Below, in pieces: positions 28,012 through 34,836 of a stretch of 34,836 nucleotides of DNA; within the stretch, counting starts at the first letter, position 1, and each line of letters begins with the position of its first letter. This DNA is from Chara braunii (Eukaryota; Streptophyta; Charophyceae; Charales; Characeae). The position numbers and the translations under genes were made by a program. Location: contig BFEA01000646.1 of the NCBI GenBank assembly GCA_003427395.1, positions 762,174 to 797,009 on the forward strand, given 5' to 3'. Under the pieces are notes generated by a model. The model worked only from the letters and a program-made list of their open reading frames with translations, was not told the DNA's origin and did no database searches.

Positions 28012-29914
28012 TTATAGCCTTTCTGGTCTGACTTTCGTTGTTGATGTCGCGTCCCTCCATCTGGATCGAATCTCAGTTTCATCCATTCCCAGCAGTAAAA
28101 CCCACATTTCTTCCCTTGCCACCTCAGTTCCCTCGATAGTCTTCGTACACCTTTTCCAAATTACCCATAGAGCCAGCTTCCTGAGCAGGTGAAACCAGAT
28201 TTCCATGCCGCCTTTGAGATTGTTAGTATTGATGGATAGGAGCAGGATGTTCAGGGGAGTTGTGGACGGAGGGGTTGATGAGAAGAGGAGGGACCATAGG
28301 TCGTGCACCTTGTCCATATCCATGCTGCTTCCGTGCAGTACAGGAGGCAGTGAGGTATATCTTCCGGGATGTTATCTGTGCACAACCTGCGTAGTTCAGA
28401 GCTATCAGGGGCTGTATGTTTCCTCTCGTGGAGCCATTGATTGACCGGGAGCGATGTGTGCGCTAAGAGCCACTGCATGCTTCAAAGCCTAACCGGTCTT
28501 ATAGACGGGTACTTCGTCCAAGGGATGGAACAGTTACTGGGTTTTGGTGGGGTCTAGATTCAGGATCTCCCTGCATTTTCCTTTAAGTCTGGGGTCCGGA
28601 TCTGTGGTTTGCAGACCCACTTCATATCCGAATTTGACATCATATTCAAATATCGTCCTCGTTCTTCCCGACTTGCCCTGCTTCCAAACCCACTCTTTCG
28701 GGTCGAATTCGAGGTCTGAAATGTTGAGTTCTGGCTGGAAGATTTTCCAGGGTTTGGCCTTTGAGACCCTCACTTTTCTCAGTCGGAAAGTTTCTAGTGT
28801 GTCAGATTGGGGTTCTTTGTTCTGGATTTCCAGCTCTTGTAGGCTGTGCTTAGCGATGGGGTATGAGTAGAATTTAGATAGGTAGCTGAGTGGGTTGGTT
28901 CGAGAAACGAATCAGTATGCTCTGGTAGGCTGGGTTTGGGAGACGAGTATGCCCCAATCCTCGGATTTCCACGGAAAGTCCTCGCTTAGGAGGGAGAGCC
29001 ATTGAGTTGGAATGCTCTTCTGAATCAGCGTTAGGTTTTCAGTGAGGGAGTGACAGCCTTTTGCGACATTCCGTAGCTCCCGTTCGGTAGACCATCGTCC
29101 TCGGTCCTCTGCCCAGATGTGTTTCACTTGCCATACACCTTTTTCCACCGAGGATAGCCATCTTCGGTCGTTTGTGCATAGTGTCCACGACACTCCGCTA
29201 GGATCGATGATCCAAGGGTTGCAGAAGAGAGGTTGTCTCAGGACCTCTTCTCTGTTTCCTGGTGAACCGTGTTTGCTTGGCATCATTCTACGCCATGATG
29301 GTAGGGCTCCAATATGAGATAGCTGTTTGAGTGGAGATTGTGATAGGCTCTGCTGGGTTTCTTCTGTGAGGTCTGCCTGATTTAATTGTCCAGACCTTTG
29401 CCATAAGCCAGTAGAAACCTCTCATGTTCGGGGGGGAGTTCATGGGCGTCAGGTTTCTAATACTGTCTAGAGCCATCTGGGTCCATGGAATGAATTCTAT
29501 GATCAGGATCTTGATAATCCATTTCATCTGCAGTGCTATGGACTGTTGTTTGGGGTCGAGTAACCCAACGCCCCCTTCCTGTGATTTCCTTGTAATGTGG
29601 TTCTAGGCTACCCTGTTGATATATGTGGTCCTGTTGGGATCTCCTGTCCACAGATAGCATCTCACCCTGTTTTTTAGCATCTTGATGTCGTCGTCAGCAG
29701 GAGACCAGATGGATGCCATGTACCACAGTGTGGAGAGGATTGTCGTGTTAATTAATAAGGCACGCTCGATTAATGAGGCCTGAGCATTTTTGCATAGGGC
29801 CAAGCGGGTGATTGCCCTGGCAATTAGGTTCTGACCCATTTTTAGCCATACTCTATCCTTGTTGACCATGATGCCCAGGAAACGTAGTGCTTGCTCTCCT
29901 GAGATCCATGACAT
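28012..29914 (-). pseudogene. LINE ORF2 C-terminal relic (RT thumb and zinc-binding end)
   Basis: Starting at 29914 the frame reads ALRFLGIMV and LINTTILSTLWYMASIW, the segment just after the RT palm in LINE ORF2. After a stop near 29603 the same frame continues with GGVGLLDPKQQSIALQMKWI, a strongly conserved LINE motif. Frameshifts follow near 29288 and again before 28478. Later fragments give PLFCNPWII (about 29200), the zf-RVT-like LCTDNIPEDIPHCLLYC with TEAAWIW (about 28330-28390) and a WVIWKRCTKTIEG tail. The YADD catalytic motif and everything N-terminal are missing, so no active enzyme could be made. Confidence 0.8.
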
Positions 29915-29949
29915 GGATGTGGATGTTTCAGATGGATGGGGAGGGGTGT

Positions 29950-30060
29950 CGCCCTATGTGTCCGAAAACGGATTCAACAGGGGATCCACGTTGAAAGATT
30001 CAACGCGCATTGAATCCGCGTTAAATCATGATAAGTTTGTACAGGGTGTGGATCGGTAAG
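29950..30060. repeat. GATTCAA/TTGAATC palindromes at the LINE deletion junction
   Basis: The sequence contains GATTCAA-CGCGCA-TTGAATC plus a nearby GGATTCAAC and GTTGAAAGATTCAAC. It sits between the ORF1 side and the RT fragment and resembles neither, so it may be filler or the end of a small inserted element. Confidence 0.4.
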
Positions 30061-30354
30061 GTCACTTTCCACTCATCGAATTGACTCCTGCATTGTACTT
30101 GGAGCAGTGGGCAAACCACCCTGATAGTCTTTCTGTTAGCTTCTGCAACTCTGGTGATGCGTTTGGCCTTGCCTGCTGCAACCATCTGCACTGTGATAAA
30201 TTTGTCTTTTTGCTATTCTGATCGAACAAGCGTTTGCCAATGGTTTGTGTTGCTATTGTTGCAATCACCTGGGTGAGATTTCACTGTTCATTCTTCTCTC
30301 CTGCCTCGTCTCTGGAAGGTCCCCTTGTCCTTTTGTCCCGACCTCTTGATGGTT

Positions 30355-30774
30355 TCAAATTCTTGGAGACCATGTAGCGGATGGAGTTTGCTGAGGTAAA
30401 GGGGTCGAACCCCATTTCAGTATCCCCGCCTGCAGATTCCCTCTCTCTCTTATTCTCATAGTATCTGAAGGCGTTGAACTTCGAGACTTCAGATTTATGT
30501 CATAGCAGTTCGTAATAGCTTTTGAAAGAAGAGATCGCGCCCACTGTTTTACCAGTGGCCGGCTTGCCTGCAAGTATTCTTCTAACCATGGGATGAGATT
30601 TGATTTGTTCGGCGAGATCTCAATTCCTGTGAGTGAGCCCATAGGGCGTTCCGAATCGGATCCCGGGGGAGTGTCCCCTATACGCGGTTGTTCAACTCTC
30701 GGTTTTCCCATTTCCTTCCTTCGTTGCTCTTCTCTTGTTCCCTGCTCTATCTTCTTGGCTCTTTTTTTTTTTGT

Positions 30775-30807
<33 letters not shown>

Positions 30808-32038
30808 GCGTTCCTCTTGAGCGCAACAGAGCTGTCTGGTTTGGGGTGTCGGTGCTCTAGGATTTGTTTTGCTTCAAGGAGCAGCACGTTGTTATCCAAG
30901 TCTGTGTTTTGACATGCTTGAACTGTCTGGTTTCTGATTGTTTCCATGTCCCACAGCAAGTTCTCGTGCTTCTTTTCTTTCTTGATCGCACATGGATCGA
31001 TCATCGGGCGACGGGTGTGGAATTAACTTGTGATTCCTGTTACCTTCTTGCCAAGTTCTTGGCACTCATTGCGTGTCATCTGCTGTCTGAAGGTGGGAAC
31101 AGATCAGGTTGTTTGGTTGTTGGGTTGGTCTTTGTATACGTCCATAACCATTTCAGGTCCTAGATTGTGTTGTCGAATACCCAGTCATCGTAGTCCTGGT
31201 CGTTGATGAACCAGATGTTGTTAGCTTCTTCCACTTCGACCAACATGCTTTGCTGTAGCTTCTTCTCTTTTGAGTGCTCCAGGAATCGGGGGCAGGCTGA
31301 GTCCATTCCCAAATGCCCTCTCTCGCTGCACCTAAAACAAATCGGAGCGTCTTTCATTGAAACTATGACTGAGGAGGTTTCATCCCCAATGCAGAATTCT
31401 CATTCTTTCGAGAATTTCTTCTTTGAGCTCACTTCCAGTACTGCAGTGATGGTGTCACAGTGTGGAGCTAGAAATTATGGCGTTGGGAGGACCCATTTCG
31501 AGTATTTTATTGTTCGGGTACTCGACCTCTAGTTGGTCGTTGACCAGTGGGTGCCCTCTGATGGGGATGTTGTCAAATTGGACCCATAATTGGTCCCTCA
31601 CGAGTCACTATATTTTGTGCTGCTGCTAGGGAAATGGTGGCTTTCTGAGCCGTTTCCAGTTTCCACCAGGGACAGGGTGCAGACTGAACCATTACAGTTT
31701 AAGGTGGGGTGTCTGTGGGTCAGGTTGGATGACCACCATCATCATGTTCTTGCTCTGTACCAAAATTGAGAATTTGTTTATGCTGGACTTGAGGTTTTTG
31801 TGTCCCTAAATTGCCCTTGTGAGCCATTTGAGTTTTTTGATTGCTGAAAAACGTGCACCTGTGTTGGAGAAAGTGAATACCAGCGCGTGTTTGGTGTACA
31901 TGGCGTTGGTTGAATCAAATTTCTCTTTTGAGTAGCACCACACTGTAATTTCCTTTTCTTGACCATTTTGTTGAATCTTTTTTGTTGTTTTTTCTCCCTC
32001 GATTTGCGGCAATTCCAGCAGGAATCAGAGCGTCTCAT
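30355..32038 (-). pseudogene. LINE ORF1-like relic with zinc knuckle
   Basis: Minus-strand fragments in several frames. An N-terminal basic/aromatic piece (31806-32012) is followed by a fragment at 31160-31357 with CFRCSERGHLGMDSAC (31292-31339). That gives CX2CX4HX6C, a zinc knuckle with two extra residues before the last Cys. A Pro/Ser-rich C-terminal piece lies at 30355-30711. LINE ORF1 proteins of plants bind RNA through such knuckles. Stops and frame changes show decay; assignment rests on the knuckle and on position upstream of ORF2. Confidence 0.55.
30760..30806. repeat. Poly-T then poly-G homopolymers
   Basis: Two T runs separated by G are followed by a run of about 16 G inside the LINE ORF1 relic. 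Lengths are likely unreliable in short-read data. Confidence 0.9.
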
Positions 32039-32040
32039 GG

Positions 32041-32681
32041 GCGACGAGTGGTCCGTTCGACTGCTCGCTGAGTTGTTGTTTCAGGGACAACACTGATTAA
32101 TAGGGGGCTGTGAGGTTTTTTATTTTATTTCTTTTTACATAAATTAAAATTATTAAATAAATGTCAGACGCATTACCTTAGAGCACATGCAGAAACCTGA
32201 AGAGTGCATTTTTTTTTTTTAATCTTTCTACTTTGCATAAATGGGTACTGTTGAAAGGGGGGGGGGGGGAGAGGTGGAGATGGCTGTTTGTGAGACGGTT
32301 TTCTTCGACCCTCTGGAGTTGGGGGGGGGGGGGGGCAAAGGGGAGAGGATCTCCATGGGACTCTCGTGTATGTGGGGGAGGTCATGTGGGGGAGGCTGAA
32401 TGAATTGTTTTCAGGTTGGGCGGGGCGAGGGGGTGCAGCGTGCTATGTGTGTTAGGCCTAGCATTCATTGCCTGTGTGGGGCAGTGTGAGGGTGTTTTGG
32501 GCCCTAAAAAAAATTAAAAAATATTGATGACACTATGTCGGCACTGCGCCATACCACAAAAGAAAAAAAAACGTCGGGCTTTTTTTCGCGGGACGTGGGT
32601 TGGCCCTTTGCCAGGTGCAAGTGACCCGACCGTTTCCGTTTCGTGGCGCGATAAAGCACCAACCATAACGGTTGTTCATCT
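32041..32681. other. Unassigned, with T, G and A homopolymers
   Basis: Contains T runs (about 32211-32220), two G runs (about 32258-32268 and 32321-32334) and A runs (about 32561-32570). No coding signal was seen. Confidence 0.5.
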
Positions 32682-32724
<43 letters not shown>

Positions 32725-32739
32725 ACACACACACACACA

Positions 32740-32786
<47 letters not shown>
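32682..32786. repeat. (CA)n/(GA)n compound microsatellite
   Basis: CA repeats broken by AGAGAC and AGACAC, ending in about nine GA units immediately before the adapter junction. Confidence 0.95.
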
Positions 32787-32822
32787 CTGTCTCTTATACA
32801 CATCTAGATGTGTATAAGAGAC
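32787..32822. other. Nextera mosaic-end junction left in the assembly (artefact)
   Basis: 32787-32805 is CTGTCTCTTATACACATCT, the 19-base transposase mosaic end. 32806-32822 is AGATGTGTATAAGAGAC, its reverse complement lacking the last AG. Back-to-back mosaic ends are the circularisation junction of Nextera mate-pair libraries. Translations over it give the well-known contaminant strings MCIRDS and SYTHLDVYK. This is library sequence, not genome. Confidence 0.98.
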
Positions 32823-34836
32823 TCAAACAGAACCTTAGGGTTCTGGCTCCTTTTCCATTCTGGGGAGCATCAGTCCGGTACCTATTCCACCGGCAAGTCA
32901 GAAGGAATTACAGAGAGTACTCACACACGCTCCTCCCCCTTATGGTGTGGACGCCCGAAGGACGGCATTGATTACTTCCTGAAGGAAGAATGTACCATCC
33001 CTCACCCCTGCCGAAGTTAGCCTATTCTATCTTGCTAGTTTCAAGGTAACAGCTTTTTTGGTGGTGTTCATTGTTAAACTTTTCGGATATTAAACAGAAG
33101 CGGTAAAGGGACGGTTAACTTTTTGGGAATTTTGAGCGTTATTTTTAACAGCTGTTTTGGTGGTGCCCGTTCCTGTGCGGGCCCTGCCGCTCGGTGTAGA
33201 ATGGACAGGGCAAACACAGATGGTTAACTTTTGGGGAATCTGGAGCGTTCTGGTTAACAGCTGTTTTGGTGGTGCCTGTTCCTGTGCGGTCCCTGCTGCT
33301 CAGTGTAGAATGGACAGGGCAAACACAACAAAGCCATCGGGGCACATAGCATACACCACACTTTGGTTGGTAAGTTTGTACAGCATTGAGTTAGCATGAC
33401 AGTTGGCTAAAAGTGAGTCCAAGTACAGATATGCACACATAGCTGGCCTAGATCCTCGTCACTCCGTTCATGAGAAATACTTTCGACGGTGGTGACAAGC
33501 AAATATGTCCCCTTGCTTCTCTCCTCTTCTCTTCTCATATCTTCGCTTCTCGTGTCTTCTCCCTTTCTCTACTATTTTCTTTTGTCCTCTCCTTCCCTCC
33601 CATCTCATCCGAGTCTTCTTTCCTTCTCTTCGTTTATGTTCTTTTCCTTCTCTTTTCTTCTCTTTTCTTCTCTTCTCTTTGCTTCTCTCTTCTCTTTTCG
33701 CTCTTCGCTTCTGTCCTCTCCTTTCCTCTCCACTCCTCTTCTCTCCTCTCTTCTCCTCTCCTCTCCTCTCCTTTGCTCTCCACTCCTCTTCTCTCCTCTC
33801 CTCTCCTCTCTTCTCCTCTCCTCTCCTCTCCTCTCCTCTCCTCTTCTCTTCTCTTCCCTCCTCTCCTCTCCTCTCCTCTTCTCTTCTCTTCCCTCCTCTC
33901 CTCTCCTCTCCTTCCCTCTTCTTTTCTCTCCCATAATGGAATCGATGTTGTGCCAAGGGGCTAATTTTTTTTATTTTTTATTTTCCTAAGACTGGATTGC
34001 TGTTACCTATCATAAATGCCATTTGAAACTCGAGTGAATCGGAATGGTCGTGGAATTCGACAGTTCATGCAGGACCAACTTTTTTTGTCCCATCTGAGAA
34101 TGCGAAGTAGGAATCAGTTGTGATGACGAAGCAGCGTGTCATTGTGGTAAGTATCTTCTCACGTCTTTTCCACTGCCATATAAACTCAGTCTGGTTTTAT
34201 TATTATTTATTTGGGAAAATTTCATCTGTACCCGCTTAAAGATGCGAATACCGGCTATACCCAGTCATGTGTGATGAGGAAGCAGCGTGTCATTCTGATT
34301 AGTATCCTCTCACGTCTTTTCCACTCCCATATAAACTCAGTCTGTATTTATTTTAGAAAACTGCATCTGTACCCCACTTAAAGATGGGAGTACCGGCTAT
34401 ACACAGTCCCCACGCCAACTTGCGTCTATACCCAGAAAACGGCTGGTGGAAATTGTTGTATGCCCAGGACCAAGGTGGGCTCTGGTTGGTACCACAAAAT
34501 TAAGTTTATATCCAACTACCGGAATGCACAAATTATGGACATACCTAGGCAACATTATGGGCATACCCGGGACCTGAGGAGGAGAGGCCAAATTATTGTT
34601 CATATACCCGGCTACCACCGGATGGCTGAAATTATTCTCATACCCAGCAGCCATTGGGCCACAATGGTCTACTTGGTGGGCATGAACATAACTTTGTGCT
34701 GTGAATCCAGGGCCTGCTGGACTGGGTAGACCTACAATTTTGCACAGGGAAAACACTAGGTACTATGCAAAGTTGAACACCCTCTGGGTAAAGATGCAAG
34801 TTCGCGCTGGGACTGGGTATAGCGGGTATTCCCATC
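32823..34836. repeat. Second copy of 25512-27560, probably a misassembled duplicate
   Basis: Starts directly after the adapter at the base following the T run of copy one, and ends at the window end exactly where copy one meets its second T run. The only difference I found is 35 bases missing from the pyrimidine tract. It includes the same retroposon tail (32824-33010), 109-bp repeat (33113 on), polypyrimidine tract (33506-33932), 151-bp repeat (34121 on) and CATACCC field (34391 on). Confidence 0.95.

Larger units (their letters stand above)
27561..32040 (-). mobile_element. Internally deleted LINE (non-LTR retrotransposon)
   Basis: On the minus strand: an ORF1 region with a zinc knuckle (about 32040-30355), a 440-bp region without a recognised domain, the C-terminal part of ORF2 (29914-28012), a 3' region and a 23-base poly(A) tail (T run 27561-27583). 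The ORF1-ORF2-poly(A) order is that of plant L1-like LINEs. Endonuclease and the RT catalytic core are absent and frames are broken. The 5' end is uncertain; target-site duplications were not found. Confidence 0.75.

Noticed and set aside
32504-33020. Frames across 32787-32822 encoding strings such as MCIRDS
   Set aside because: They are translations of the adapter junction, a known contaminant signature, not proteins.

Overview
Organism. The window looks like nuclear DNA of a streptophyte plant, plausibly a charophyte alga or early-diverging land plant. It holds one very large NB-ARC/leucine-rich-repeat (NLR) gene of the plant type in a repeat-choked background: a chromodomain Ty3/gypsy relic, a LINE relic with a poly(A) tail, possible tRNA-iMet primer sites, many micro- and minisatellites, two assembly gaps and homopolymer-bounded ends. 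No bacterial operon structure, rRNA, tRNA or CRISPR array was seen. The species assignment is inference.

Layout. 1-2990: simple repeats, small hairpins and unassigned DNA. 2990-7060 (+): a defective chromovirus-like Ty3/gypsy element. A degenerate gag ending in a CCHC knuckle is joined almost directly to the end of RNase H, then integrase and a C-terminal chromodomain; protease and reverse transcriptase are missing. 7050-9100: element 3' flank and a decayed repeat cluster. 9284-10420 (+) and 13903-14912 (-): two diverged copies of one ~1.0-1.1 kb repeat in opposite orientation. Between them lie a possible miniature inverted-repeat element interrupted by a gap, a second chromodomain relic (11190-11360), interleaved duplications and a possible minus-strand primer site. 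14915-16760: unassigned DNA and a candidate NLR promoter (TATAAATA at 16381).

16858-23340 (+): the only convincing intact gene, an NLR of about 2160 residues in one uninterrupted frame. The N-terminal helical region and NB-ARC are followed by some 50 leucine-rich repeats. The last ~1050 residues are built from about 10.5 copies of a four-LRR (95-residue, 285-bp) higher-order repeat. The MHD-motif position reads LNS.

23341-27583: minisatellites, tandem duplications, a 460-bp polypyrimidine tract and a poly(A)-tailed retroposon end on the minus strand. 27561-~32040 (-): a broken LINE with ORF1 (zinc knuckle) and the C-terminal part of ORF2 but no endonuclease or RT catalytic core.

32787-34836: almost certainly an assembly artefact. 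A 36-nt back-to-back Nextera mosaic-end junction is followed by a second copy of 25512-27560, differing to my eye only by 35 bases (seven pentamers) in the pyrimidine tract. The 2-kb duplication should not be read as biology until checked. Apart from the NLR, no set of genes here appears to work together; everything else is mobile-element debris or simple sequence.
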